From a virus: 64,000 nt of DNA. The position numbers were made by a program, and so were the translations under genes. Shown piece by piece: positions 41,088-49,793 of this stretch. Under the pieces are notes generated by a model. The model did no database searches and was not told where the DNA came from. It was given only the letters and a program-made list of their open reading frames with translations. The stretch is from the IMG/VR virus record IMGVR_UViG_3300006316_000001, positions 42,816-106,815 of that record. One strand, written 5' to 3'. The first letter of the stretch is position 1; each line of letters opens with the position of its first letter.

Positions 41088-42029
41088 ATGGCAAATCTTG
41101 GTAATGTCATAGTTCCTCCAGGAGAGTGGATAAATTTAGATGCTCCGGCTCCTGGATATCCGTCATATGCCCCCGCATTACGATACCCCCTTATGCACCA
41201 ATTGAAGATTCTACAATCTCAAGCGCGTGCTGGTATCAAAGTTAAGCAATCTGAATGGTCGACGGTTTGGAGGCAGGTTGGTGAGGTTTTCGGTAATAGT
41301 GACCCTATATACCTGCTGGAAAATGATTCAGAATTTTTACAGCAGTTAGCCTCAGCTTTATGCGAACCTGCGGCTACACCATTACCAACGGATGAGCTTG
41401 ATCCAGGGATTGAAAAAGTTGGTGCACTATCGATTGAGTGGGATCTTGATCTTGATAATCTATTTCGTGACACAATGATGAACCGCCTTACGCGAATTCT
41501 ATGTGAGATCCGTCAGGGTCAAAATGTGAATCGCGGGTTCTTCATTAGTGTTTGGCGTGGTTGGGTAAATGTCTTATCCAACTCTAATCCCGTATATGTG
41601 TGTAAAGACGATCTTGAGCGTGCTCGGTATATTGACTCGCTCGTTACCGTACTTACGGGCATACGGTGTAAACCTGTGTGTGGTGAGTTTTCGCTGACAG
41701 TTGTTGATGTTGATAATGCTTATACTGACGTATCGACTATCCAAGTGGGCGATAATCTTGAGCTCACACAAACAGGTAACAGTTCAGTATTGATTACTGG
41801 CCTTCCGGCTGGTATCGAATTCTACACGAAAGAAATGGACGGGCTTGCTAGTACCTTCACCGCTGAACATAACTTAGGGCGATTTATCGCAGTTGCTAGG
41901 GTATATCAGCCGGATGGTGAAGTTGCACAAGTTGAAGTCCAGAACAAAGATAATGATGGTAATGTTTCTAAGAATGTTGCCCAAGTTATCTCGAGCGTAC
42001 CTATGCTCGGCACTCTAACATTAATATAA
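41088..42029 (+). CDS. Hypothetical structural protein
   Basis: A 313-residue protein, MANLGNVIVPPGEWINLDAP, with a helical middle that contains two similar units (VWRQVGEVFGNSDPIYLLEN and VWRGWVNVLSNSNPVYVCKD) and a beta-rich C terminus. The internal repeat suggests duplication of a helical module. Its position after the lysis genes and before a fibre-like protein suggests a tail appendage connector; unproven. Confidence 0.72.
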   Translation: MANLGNVIVPPGEWINLDAPAPGYPSYAPALRYPLMHQLKILQSQARAGIKVKQSEWSTVWRQVGEVFGNSDPIYLLENDSEFLQQLASALCEPAATPLPTDELDPGIEKVGALSIEWDLDLDNLFRDTMMNRLTRILCEIRQGQNVNRGFFISVWRGWVNVLSNSNPVYVCKDDLERARYIDSLVTVLTGIRCKPVCGEFSLTVVDVDNAYTDVSTIQVGDNLELTQTGNSSVLITGLPAGIEFYTKEMDGLASTFTAEHNLGRFIAVARVYQPDGEVAQVEVQNKDNDGNVSKNVAQVISSVPMLGTLTLI

Positions 42030-42040
42030 AGGAAAATACT

Positions 42041-43918
42041 ATGGGATCTCCAATTAATACGTCACATGTCTTCCAAGGTGGCGCGACTGTAAAAGGTATT
42101 CCGGCTTCACAAGAAACTGGTCAAGCTGTAGAGCATGATCAGCTTATTGCTGCGTTGGATACTAAGCAGCCAAATCTTACTGGTGGTTCAGGTGTTGATC
42201 TGACATCTTCAACTCTGAAGATCGATCTTGCCGTGACTGGTACTGATTATGGCACATTGACCCTAACGGGTAGCAACTATTCATCTCTAGATGGTGTCTA
42301 CACTCTAGCATCGTTCAAAGGCTCTTTATCTTACTCAGGTACTAGCCTTGATCTAGATGTTGGTGGTGATTACAACGTATACTACAAATCCAATGGTGGT
42401 GGTGTATGGTCTGTTATTGCTAAACGTGACACCGATAACATCCACAACAACTTCTCTGTTGGCGAAAGTAATGGTTCTTGGATTGTTGTATTGACTGCGG
42501 TAGACCCAACGTCTATCACTGAAGATTACAACAACTTCATCCCTAACTACCAAGCTGTGGATTTCGACTTCCTGACATCATCAAGTGAACAGGATGATAA
42601 TGGTAATGGTACCATCTCTAGTGCAGCTAGTGGCGTTTCGTACGCATCAGGTAACACACCTGCTGGTTTGATTTTCGAGAACGATAAATTGGCGATTGAT
42701 TTTGCGTCAAGTACCGCTCAAGCTGAATCAACAAACGTGCTTCCTGCTTCTGTTACGGTTACTGCTATCAATGAAGCTGAAGGTCGCGCATCACAAGCAC
42801 AGAACACTACATTCTCGAATGCTATTGCTCAGCTTGTCGGTAACCCTGCAAAGGTTCAGTCTGCGATTGAAGCTCTGAAATCGATGCATGATACTCTGTC
42901 TAATACAGTGTCTAATAACCAGACCACTGCTTCGACTGAGTATGGGCACATTAATGACCTGCAGGATGCACTGGGAACGTCTTCTGATGATATGGGTGTG
43001 ATGCACGCACTTCTAAGTGATGGCGTTGCTGTGAAGGCTCTATTGAACGAACTTGCTACTTTGAATGCATCACTTCGTTCTGATGCTGACACTACTCTTG
43101 GTGTTGCTGCTGGCGCCTCAATCAATTCTGCTGGTGATAACGTTACTGATTCTACAGATATTGCTACGGCAATTAGCGATCTTGACGTTGCTCTTGGTCT
43201 AGTTCAGGGTGATTTGACTTCTCGTATTCCTGCGGTTGATCAATATCACAATGCTAACCAATACCCGTTAACTGCTGATCAGTTGGCTGGTACTGAGCCT
43301 GTGAATGAAGTTAAGTATGACCAAGTTGACATCCAGACAGGTAACACTATCACGTGGTCAACTGACATGTCACTATTCAATATGGATGTTCGTATCCTTG
43401 TTGACTTCGGTGCGGCTGGTGATGTTGATGCTGGTATTTATGATCGTGATCACGCAACAGGTTTGCTGACTCGTTCAACATACTTCAACGAAGCGTCTGA
43501 GATTCAGAAAAATGCAATCTTCCAAATCCGTTACGGTGGTGCTATTGCTGGTGCTGAATTCATGGTGGTAACGCCTGATGAGCCAAGCATCGGTACAGAC
43601 CCAATCGGTTTCGAAAACATCAGTGCTGTAATCATCGGACAAGGTACTCTTGCGAAAGACCGCCTACGTCCTGAGTTCCAAGCTGAGATTGACAACAAGC
43701 TAGTTCCTTATGAGTCTGCTGTTGTTACTGTCCCTGCTAATGGTGCGCTAACTCTAGTTCATGGTCACAAGTTGTTCAGTGCTCCTATGATCCTAGATGC
43801 TGCTGGTAACATGCAAAGTTTCGAATTGGATATTACCGTTGATGGTACTATGGTCATCACTTCTGAAGCTGACGTTGACATTCCTGTCACTGTACGTTTC
43901 GCTGGTCTTGAACTGTAG
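42041..43918 (+). CDS. Fibre-like structural protein
   Basis: A 625-residue protein. The N terminus is Gly/Ser/Thr-rich beta structure, then a helical coiled-coil part (about 235-400: NEAEGRASQAQNTTFSNAIA and onwards) and a C-terminal beta domain that ends FAGLEL. This layout (attachment domain, coiled shaft, head) is typical of tail or capsid fibres. Codon use is strongly biased toward common codons, like the main capsid gene, suggesting high expression. It is the last late gene before the convergent terminator. Confidence 0.78.
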   Translation: MGSPINTSHVFQGGATVKGIPASQETGQAVEHDQLIAALDTKQPNLTGGSGVDLTSSTLKIDLAVTGTDYGTLTLTGSNYSSLDGVYTLASFKGSLSYSGTSLDLDVGGDYNVYYKSNGGGVWSVIAKRDTDNIHNNFSVGESNGSWIVVLTAVDPTSITEDYNNFIPNYQAVDFDFLTSSSEQDDNGNGTISSAASGVSYASGNTPAGLIFENDKLAIDFASSTAQAESTNVLPASVTVTAINEAEGRASQAQNTTFSNAIAQLVGNPAKVQSAIEALKSMHDTLSNTVSNNQTTASTEYGHINDLQDALGTSSDDMGVMHALLSDGVAVKALLNELATLNASLRSDADTTLGVAAGASINSAGDNVTDSTDIATAISDLDVALGLVQGDLTSRIPAVDQYHNANQYPLTADQLAGTEPVNEVKYDQVDIQTGNTITWSTDMSLFNMDVRILVDFGAAGDVDAGIYDRDHATGLLTRSTYFNEASEIQKNAIFQIRYGGAIAGAEFMVVTPDEPSIGTDPIGFENISAVIIGQGTLAKDRLRPEFQAEIDNKLVPYESAVVTVPANGALTLVHGHKLFSAPMILDAAGNMQSFELDITVDGTMVITSEADVDIPVTVRFAGLEL

Positions 43919-43925
43919 AAACTTT

Positions 43926-43947
43926 TAGTCCCTTCTCGGAGGGACTA
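43926..43947 (+). terminator. Hairpin after last late gene
   Basis: TAGTCCC-TTCTCGGA-GGGACTA, a 7-bp stem starting 8 bases after the stop, upstream of the stronger bidirectional terminator at 44037. Confidence 0.6.
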
Positions 43948-44036
43948 TAACCCAATTGGGATACTCTCCCGAAATGGTGTCTACACTTGGCGGGGCTCGA
44001 AAGAGTTACACTATGTGTGTTGTGGACATTAGATAC

Positions 44037-44074
44037 AAAAAAGGCTTCACCTCTTATCAGGGGTGAAGCCTTTT
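44037..44074. terminator. Bidirectional terminator between convergent late and early genes
   Basis: AAGGCTTCACC (44041-44051) pairs with GGTGAAGCCTT (44062-44072), with an A-run before and TTTT after. On the minus strand the same hairpin is followed by Ts, so it can end transcripts from both sides. Confidence 0.92.
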
Positions 44075-44082
44075 CGTTTGGA

Positions 44083-44535
44083 CTAAATAACATTGATTTT
44101 TCGCGCTATTTTATGAATTATTAGCTTCCAAATTGGCATATTAATATATTGGCTTAACTTTAGATTTACAGCTTCTAAATCATCAGTTAATTTAGCTATT
44201 TTAGCATTTCTCTTGTCGATAATTTCGCTTGAACGCATCACACTACCTTCAAGAAGGTTGATTGAGTGGCGCAGTTCTTCTATCATAACTAGGGGTACAC
44301 CAAGATATTGTTCAACTTCCGGTGACCAAGAAAGATACATATCTCTTTTGGTGATGTGGTTGTATATCTTGACTACTGGAATCGACGTGACATCTTCTAG
44401 AACCACGAATTCAACATTACCATTGATGACCGGAACTACTTTATCCTTATCATCAATCTCTACTAGTTCAGCTTGGTTGATTGCCGTACAACTTTTCGTG
44501 GTTATTGTGTCAACCATTATACATTCTTTACTCAT
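44083..44535 (-). CDS. Hypothetical protein
   Basis: A 150-residue protein from ATG 44535, overlapping the previous gene by 8 bases. It begins MSKECIMVDTITTKSC, has a beta-rich middle (IPVVKIYNHITKRDMYLSW) and a C-terminal helix with coiled-coil character (RSSEIIDKRNAKIAKLTDDL), then a hydrophobic-basic tail. It is the last gene of the promoter-3 operon. No family is recognised. Confidence 0.72.
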   Translation of the reverse strand: MSKECIMVDTITTKSCTAINQAELVEIDDKDKVVPVINGNVEFVVLEDVTSIPVVKIYNHITKRDMYLSWSPEVEQYLGVPLVMIEELRHSINLLEGSVMRSSEIIDKRNAKIAKLTDDLEAVNLKLSQYINMPIWKLIIHKIARKINVI

Positions 44536-44728
44536 CGTCAGATTCCATATTATGGTTGTAAAACCCAATACAAATATTGCATCTGGATTCATCAACATCT
44601 TCATGTAACATGCGATCACCGCATTCATCGCATCGCTTCTTAAGTTTACCTCCACACCATCTATTAGGGCAGAGGATTAGGGCAGCCAATATAAGGCTAC
44701 CCAAGATAAGTGCCACCCACAATTCCAT
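44528..44728 (-). CDS. Small membrane protein with zinc-ribbon-like Cys pairs
   Basis: A 66-residue protein from ATG 44728 (AAGGAATC upstream). An N-terminal transmembrane helix (ELWVALILGSLILAALIL) is followed by a cytoplasmic CDEC...CNIC pair that could bind zinc. It shares one base with the previous stop. The role is unknown. Confidence 0.72.
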   Translation of the reverse strand: MELWVALILGSLILAALILCPNRWCGGKLKKRCDECGDRMLHEDVDESRCNICIGFYNHNMESDDE

Positions 44729-45348
44729 TATGATTCCTTCTTGTATTTTGCTAGCCACACATCCTGCTTATCTGTCGGAGTACCCGAAGCCACGTTGAAT
44801 GATTCAGCGTTCTTAATATCAGAAACTTTCAGATTTGACCATTTGATTTCTTTACCATCAACATCGATCACAAGAGGTTCTTTCTTGTTACCACGCCCCT
44901 TTGAAACTCGAGATTGTTCAATCCAATTCTTTTGAGACTCTGAAGGAGTACCATTATATTCGATGGTTTCGGCACCTTTCAGAATGGAAGTTCTTAGATC
45001 AGCGTATTTGTATTCTTTACCATCAACAGTAACAATTAGACCCTTGCGAGTTTTCTTTTCAGTTTTGACAAGAACATCAGCAGCTTTACCAGTAGGAGCT
45101 AGCTCATCAACATTTTCTTCTTTGCGTGTTACGACCAGATGACCAAAACCTTCAATCACGTTGTGAGCCATCTTGGTGATACGCTCTTCAGCTTTTGCGC
45201 GAGAAGCGAATTTCTTAACGTTCTTCTCGCCAGCTAGATTAGCCAGCTTGTTATAGTCTTCAGTGATCTTCTTAGTAGGGAAAGTGGCAACACCGTTTTC
45301 GATGATAGAATTAGCTAGTTCAACAATGTGAGAATTTGTATTAGACAT
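44728..45348 (-). CDS. Hypothetical protein with duplicated 'VDGKE' module
   Basis: A 206-residue protein. Residues 31-65 carry a small helical motif (NLAGEKNVKKFASRAKAEER), and two copies of an approximately 42-residue module follow at 104-145 and 158-201. Both have VDGKE, an aromatic-rich strand, a helix and GTP(S/T)-x-x-Q-x-x-W. The module resembles small nucleic-acid-associated domains but I cannot name it. It is the first gene after promoter copy 3. Confidence 0.75.
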   Translation of the reverse strand: MSNTNSHIVELANSIIENGVATFPTKKITEDYNKLANLAGEKNVKKFASRAKAEERITKMAHNVIEGFGHLVVTRKEENVDELAPTGKAADVLVKTEKKTRKGLIVTVDGKEYKYADLRTSILKGAETIEYNGTPSESQKNWIEQSRVSKGRGNKKEPLVIDVDGKEIKWSNLKVSDIKNAESFNVASGTPTDKQDVWLAKYKKES

Positions 45349-45409
45349 AGTATTTACCTTTTATTAGAAGGGAAGTTACTAACCCTTAGCACTTTACCCT
45401 ATAACAATC

Positions 45410-45438
45410 ATTATACTCTAATTGAACGAGAAGTAAAG
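45410..45438 (-). promoter_or_regulatory. Early promoter copy 3 (leftward)
   Basis: -10 TATAAT at 45415-45410, -35 CTTTAC at 45438-45433, spacer 17 bp. The leader hairpin at 45399-45370 pairs GGG/CCC, AAGU/ACUU and GCUAA/UUAGU with one bulged A. It drives 44728-45348, 44528-44728 and 44083-44535. Confidence 0.88.
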
Positions 45439-45460
45439 CTTTTTAGCTAAATTTTTATGT

Positions 45461-45489
45461 AAAAAAGGCTCCCTATAGGGAGCCTTTTT
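45461..45489. terminator. Terminator between ligase operon and promoter 3
   Basis: GGCTCCC-TATA-GGGAGCC (45467-45484) has six As before it and five Ts after it. On the minus strand it ends the ligase operon just ahead of promoter copy 3. Confidence 0.92.
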
Positions 45490-45510
45490 GTTTGGTTTCA
45501 GTCACATGGA

Positions 45511-45852
45511 TTATTTTGGATTGCGAGATGCACGTCGAACTGGATGACGTCTCTCATCATCTTGGAGCGCAGTCTGCTCAACCTCCTCAGCATCAGGAAC
45601 CATATCAGGCAACTCCTGTAACTGAGGTTCCTTTTGGAACTTCGGTTCCTGAGTTCTATCCTTATTCTCGATGCTAATAAGATGCTCAATTCGAGCGCTC
45701 ATTTCCATGAACGAAACCTCACCTTGGAACCCCAACATGTTGGCTATAGAAGAAAGGATGGACTTACTATCACCATGAGCCTTACGTTCTTTCTCAAGTT
45801 CCATTAAGATGTCGAAAGCCTGAGCTTTTACTTCAGTAATTTCTTGAGTCAT
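45511..45852 (-). CDS. Hypothetical protein
   Basis: A 113-residue protein beginning MTQEITEVKAQAFDILM: a helical N-terminal half and an acidic, proline-containing C-terminal half with a basic end (RRHPVRRASRNPK). It starts 1 base after the ligase stop with GGAGATG upstream, so it is coupled to ligase expression. The role is unknown. Confidence 0.75.
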   Translation of the reverse strand: MTQEITEVKAQAFDILMELEKERKAHGDSKSILSSIANMLGFQGEVSFMEMSARIEHLISIENKDRTQEPKFQKEPQLQELPDMVPDAEEVEQTALQDDERRHPVRRASRNPK

Positions 45853-45853
45853 T

Positions 45854-47359
45854 TTACATCTCCATGATTTCTTTTAGTTCGCGGCTGGATTCTTCTTGAG
45901 CGATCATTTCTTCTAGGGTGTTAGCCTTATCTTTGTCAAAACGAATCCTAACGACACGCGCAAGGAACAGTGATTGCTTTTCACTACCCTCAGTGATTGT
46001 GCGGGCGTTATATTCACCCTCAACAATTGCACCGATGTACTTGTTCGGGTCGAACTTCTCATCGTCTTCAACTGATGACTGCGTCATGTTATCAGCGTTG
46101 TCCTGAATGAACACCTTCTTATACCCGCGCATTTCATCAGTTAGACCTGAGCCGATACCGGAAGCAACCATGCCACATTCAGACTCAATGTTGAACCCAC
46201 CAATGCAGTTCTCATACTTTGAACCTTTCTTGCCAGGATACCAGCTAACGATACGGAATTCCGCAGGGTGAATTTCTTTGAACTTGTATTGTGAAGTGGA
46301 TCTGCAATCTTCCCAATAGCCATTACCGTCTTTGACGATAGTGCCTTCTTCTTTACGTGCAAGCATTTCAGCATAGTGAATTTTCGCTTCAGCTAGGCTG
46401 CTGATCTTACGACATTCAGTCAACTTAATACGCTTGTGGTGACCAGAAGCATCGAACATGTCATCGTCATCTTCACCAATACGACCGTCAAGGCAACGTA
46501 ACTCTTCCCAACGCTCACTATATGTCTTCTTGGTGATACCTTCGCGCTTCTCAAACTCAGCGCGATCAATGATATCCCAGACAACAAGAATAACGCGGTC
46601 TGCTTCTTCTGAGCCGATTGTGCCTGAAGATGCTTTGTTAATCACACCATTACCAGTCTGGCGTGCTGCGATTATACCGTTAGCGTCAATCACAACCAGT
46701 TCACCATCAAGGACGACATCACCACAAGATTCGGTGTATTTGCGGGCTGCGTTGGCTAATGATTGTAAACCGTGGTAGGATTTGCCGTTACGGGAACGCA
46801 ATTCAATACCCTCAGTGTAACATTTGATTAGACAACGTGCGCCATCAGACTTCAATTGGCTGTATGCATTAGACCAATCAATGTTCTTGTTGATAGCCGC
46901 AGCGTTGTATGGGGAACAAAGCATACAAGGGAAGTCGGGCACAAAATCAACACCATATACCTTACGGAAAGTGTTGATTGTCGCGCCACACTTGAAGTCA
47001 CGAGCAACGATCATATCAAGCATGGCTGCATCATCTTCTGGCAATCCTGATTTGATCTGTGCCAAATGTAACTTATCCGCGTTGGATGCTGAACCCTTTG
47101 TATCAAGATACATTAGCTTCTCAATAGCATCACTCATGGTACTTTCGCGAGTTTCTTCGGTATCACCGAAAAGAAGATCAATAGGATTTGGTGGTGGAAG
47201 ATCTTCAATCTTACTTAGGTTGTATGAGATGAGTTGATTGTACGTCAATGCAACACACTCACGCAGAAACTCATTATCGGCATGCTGCTCAATGATTGCA
47301 GTCTTGGCCTTTGTACCCTTTGCTTCACGAAGTTGTTGAATAATTTTATTCGGATGCAT
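45854..47359 (-). CDS. ATP-dependent DNA ligase
   Basis: A 501-residue ligase. Adenylation motif I is SQLKSDGARC, with K170 the expected AMP-accepting lysine. Other motifs follow in order: LDGELVV (motif III), VVWDI (IIIa), EGTIVKDG (IV) and QYKFKE (V). The C terminus is an OB-fold region. Its size and motif spacing resemble T4 gp30. It seals nicks in replication and recombination. The start has AAGGA upstream and overlaps the Cys-rich gene 47346-47582. Confidence 0.93.
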   Translation of the reverse strand: MHPNKIIQQLREAKGTKAKTAIIEQHADNEFLRECVALTYNQLISYNLSKIEDLPPPNPIDLLFGDTEETRESTMSDAIEKLMYLDTKGSASNADKLHLAQIKSGLPEDDAAMLDMIVARDFKCGATINTFRKVYGVDFVPDFPCMLCSPYNAAAINKNIDWSNAYSQLKSDGARCLIKCYTEGIELRSRNGKSYHGLQSLANAARKYTESCGDVVLDGELVVIDANGIIAARQTGNGVINKASSGTIGSEEADRVILVVWDIIDRAEFEKREGITKKTYSERWEELRCLDGRIGEDDDDMFDASGHHKRIKLTECRKISSLAEAKIHYAEMLARKEEGTIVKDGNGYWEDCRSTSQYKFKEIHPAEFRIVSWYPGKKGSKYENCIGGFNIESECGMVASGIGSGLTDEMRGYKKVFIQDNADNMTQSSVEDDEKFDPNKYIGAIVEGEYNARTITEGSEKQSLFLARVVRIRFDKDKANTLEEMIAQEESSRELKEIMEM

Positions 47360-47582
47360 CAGTCACGTCCTTACATTCAATTTTATTTTCACGGTTGGCG
47401 GCTGCTTTTGCGCGACCACCTTCAAGTGTTAGTGGGCGATAATCCCATAACGGACATTTGTGTTTAGTTCTAACACCGTCGGATGGGCAATCCTCGGCTT
47501 GTTTGCGCCAAGAACCGCCACCTGCTGAACCATCATAAATGCACTGTTTACACATTTGGTCTATTGCTTGTTTTCTAGACAT
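47346..47582 (-). CDS. Small Cys-rich phage protein
   Basis: A 78-residue protein from ATG 47582: MSRKQAIDQMCKQCIYD, then GGGSWRKQAEDC and CPLWDYRPLT. The pattern CxxCIYD...GSWRxQ...C...CPLW.YRP is shared by many small phage proteins and looks like a zinc-binding fold, of unknown role. It overlaps both neighbouring genes. Confidence 0.78.
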   Translation of the reverse strand: MSRKQAIDQMCKQCIYDGSAGGGSWRKQAEDCPSDGVRTKHKCPLWDYRPLTLEGGRAKAAANRENKIECKDVTDASE

Positions 47583-47790
47583 TGGATGCCCCCTGAATGT
47601 GGATTGTTGTAGTACCATCAGCCTCAACGCTGAAGTTGTAGAAGCTGCCGCAATACAAGAATTGGCAGTGGGTTGTACCCATAGCATCAACCACGATAGA
47701 CGTGTCGATGATGTTTACCTGACTCACTGTTACATCGTTGTTACAGTACTTGGCAAGAGCGATAGCTGCCTCAAACGTTAGTGATTTCAT
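47575..47790 (-). CDS. Hypothetical small protein
   Basis: A 71-residue protein starting MKSLTFEAAIALAKYCNND at ATG 47790 with AAGGA at 8 bases; another ATG at 47796 is too close to that site. It is beta-rich and contains two Cys residues. It is the first gene after promoter copy 4 and overlaps the next gene by 8 bases. Confidence 0.72.
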   Translation of the reverse strand: MKSLTFEAAIALAKYCNNDVTVSQVNIIDTSIVVDAMGTTHCQFLYCGSFYNFSVEADGTTTIHIQGASNV

Positions 47791-47852
47791 AAACATTTCC
47801 TTCCGAAATGATGGGGAAGTGCTAACCCTTAGCACTTTACCCCGTAAATATC

Positions 47853-47881
47853 ATTATACTCTAATTTTACTAGAAGTAAAG
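47853..47881 (-). promoter_or_regulatory. Early promoter copy 4 (leftward)
   Basis: -10 TATAAT at 47858-47853, -35 CTTTAC at 47881-47876, spacer 17 bp. The leader hairpin at 47843-47813 is the strongest of the set: GGGG-UA-AAGUGCUAA-GGG-UUAGCACUU-CCCC. The -35 lies 5 bases from the stop of the DexA-like gene. It drives 47575-47790 through 45511-45852, including ligase. Confidence 0.88.
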
Positions 47882-47885
47882 CTTT

Positions 47886-48545
47886 TTAAGAAGTTATGGA
47901 ATCTAGATACTCAGCTAACCGAAGGTGTGTGTTCTGCATCATAAGAACGTCCAGCGCAATATCATGATCTTCACGGTGTTTTATTACACAATCTGGCCAT
48001 ACGAATGAATCATCATACCCGTTTGGTGTGTGATCAGGATTCCATATTGTTGTTATCGCGTCAATTTCAGTACGGATATCGCGAATGTTCCACCAAGGGA
48101 ATGGTATTTCCCACCTGAAGTATTTGTAGATATTTTCTAACAGAACGATATCAAACTGTGGACCACGCGCCCAGATACGGTCACCATTGGCATTGGGTTG
48201 GTATCCCATATCATCCAGATATTTCTGAATTCTTGGACCCATTAATGAAAGGTCAATATCTTCTGGGCTCGGGTCAATAACCATCGAACGGGCGTGAGCC
48301 TGATCAGGATTACTCCACCAATCAACTGTGCTCTGGTCCCAAGTTCGGTTGTATTTATTGAACTGCGTCTTCAAGTCAAACTTTAGACGGAGAGCATCAC
48401 CAACCAATTCTTCGAATGACTTCATCTCAGATGGATCAAATACCAAGATTGCTAGTGATGGTGTTGCCGTATCGGGATTGCGTTGAGCATTACCCACAGT
48501 CTCGAAATCGAGAATGATTTGTTTAGGAGAGTTTGAATTTGTCAT
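47886..48545 (-). CDS. DexA-like 3'-5' exonuclease
   Basis: A 219-residue RNase H-fold exonuclease. Exo I is ILDFETVG (D13, E15). Exo II lies in the WARGPQFDIVLLENIYK region, with its conserved Asp. Exo III is KHREDHDIALDVLMM, with HD...D. The whole resembles T4 DexA and related DUF5051-type nucleases, which degrade host or unwanted DNA ends. The start overlaps the preceding gene by 23 bases. Confidence 0.85.
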   Translation of the reverse strand: MTNSNSPKQIILDFETVGNAQRNPDTATPSLAILVFDPSEMKSFEELVGDALRLKFDLKTQFNKYNRTWDQSTVDWWSNPDQAHARSMVIDPSPEDIDLSLMGPRIQKYLDDMGYQPNANGDRIWARGPQFDIVLLENIYKYFRWEIPFPWWNIRDIRTEIDAITTIWNPDHTPNGYDDSFVWPDCVIKHREDHDIALDVLMMQNTHLRLAEYLDSITS

Positions 48546-49248
48546 AATATTCTCTGAGGTTGTCGTTTAGTTTAGAACACATTAGATATAAATCATCAAG
48601 CGTTCGGTTGTCTTCAAAGTCAAATCCTTCAATTGTACGTCCAGCATGAATCTTAGGTTCAACTCCAAATTTACGAATTGTCAAGATCAGTGAATTCAAG
48701 CAGTCACCAGCAGCAACGCGACATATGATTCGGAATGACGATTCGCCGAATTTGCGACGGAACGTACCGTTTGCTCTCGCAATCACGAACTTGTCATCAA
48801 CGTTAATGGAGAATATATCATGTGATTCTGAGTGATTCATTTTCAGATGATTTTTGAGATAGTCGCGCTTGACGGTGGCGCATCCTGGATTTCGGAATGT
48901 CTTGACATGAAAGTTCAAAGTCTTACCCACAGCCACTGAGTGCTTACGCTTACCTAATTTGGCGTACACGCTCTCTCCAGGATTGGCGTATTGCATGCTC
49001 CAAGGACACTCAATACCATTACTGGCTGCTGCTGATTTAATGACTGTGAAGATTCTGTGGTTACGGTGTTCGCTGTGTGACGCTTTACCTTCTATCGCCA
49101 TCATGATACGACGGGCAACTGCATAAGCCGCATCCAACGATTTTAATTTGTCTGGGAATGTTTCTTGGAATTTGGAAATCCAAATCTTACCCTTTTGCTT
49201 TAACATCCACTCAATGTAATGGACGTAGTCTATTTCTGTGTGACGCAT
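48523..49248 (-). CDS. Hypothetical protein
   Basis: A 241-residue basic protein beginning MRHTEIDYVHYIEWMLKQKG, with a ribosome site AGGAG. It has many His, Lys and Arg residues and a helical N terminus, which suggests nucleic-acid binding. I recognise no family. It is between the alpha-helical paralogue genes and the exonuclease. Confidence 0.72.
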   Translation of the reverse strand: MRHTEIDYVHYIEWMLKQKGKIWISKFQETFPDKLKSLDAAYAVARRIMMAIEGKASHSEHRNHRIFTVIKSAAASNGIECPWSMQYANPGESVYAKLGKRKHSVAVGKTLNFHVKTFRNPGCATVKRDYLKNHLKMNHSESHDIFSINVDDKFVIARANGTFRRKFGESSFRIICRVAAGDCLNSLILTIRKFGVEPKIHAGRTIEGFDFEDNRTLDDLYLMCSKLNDNLREYYDKFKLS

Positions 49249-49259
49249 ATCATTTCTCC

Positions 49260-49757
49260 TTAGAATTCATTGAACATTTCGCATAGAAGCTCGTTAACTT
49301 TCTCTTTACTCATCTCAGCAGCCCAACCTGCAGCCTGAACAGCATCATCAACAGACCGACCACAACAACACCAACCAGCGGAAGAGGCGGAACGAGCAGC
49401 CCTCCGCGCACCATCATCCCAACCAGCAGCCCAGCTAGAAGAATCAGCATTAAGAGCGACATCACGAGCGCATTCGGCTTTTGGGTCATTAAGAAAATTG
49501 ACAATTGAGTCATACTTATCTGTGAGTGGCATTATTTTCTCAATGTTAATTAGGGCGCAATCGCATGCAAATCTTGCGATTCTATTTGTTGGTATGGTTT
49601 TACTAGCTAACCACAATAGATCGTCGTATGTATTTGCCCCTCCAACCAATGTTTCTACTTCCACACTCTCTTCAGTGTTGTTGGTTTGTTCTATGAAACG
49701 ATTAAGACCTAATTCGCAAGCATCCATTTCAATCAACTCAGATTTAGAAATTTTCAT
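49260..49757 (-). CDS. Helical-repeat protein, paralogue of 49794-50339
   Basis: A 165-residue protein whose first ~70 residues (MKISKSELIEMDACELGLNR and onwards) are nearly identical to those of the upstream gene, while the second half diverges into an Ala/Trp-rich segment (AAGWDDGARRAARSASSAGW, then three successive Cys). Both end with EMFNEF. The Ala/Trp helical repeats look like those of the Imm-5-like immunity family, but this is a loose resemblance. Confidence 0.7.
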   Translation of the reverse strand: MKISKSELIEMDACELGLNRFIEQTNNTEESVEVETLVGGANTYDDLLWLASKTIPTNRIARFACDCALINIEKIMPLTDKYDSIVNFLNDPKAECARDVALNADSSSWAAGWDDGARRAARSASSAGWCCCGRSVDDAVQAAGWAAEMSKEKVNELLCEMFNEF

Positions 49758-49793
49758 AATAGAATTCCATGTGTTAGGTGAAGTGTTAAGTAT

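Noticed and set aside
43951-43961. CCCAATTGGG palindrome as an operator
   Set aside because: Single short palindrome between two hairpins in a terminator region; no promoter nearby.
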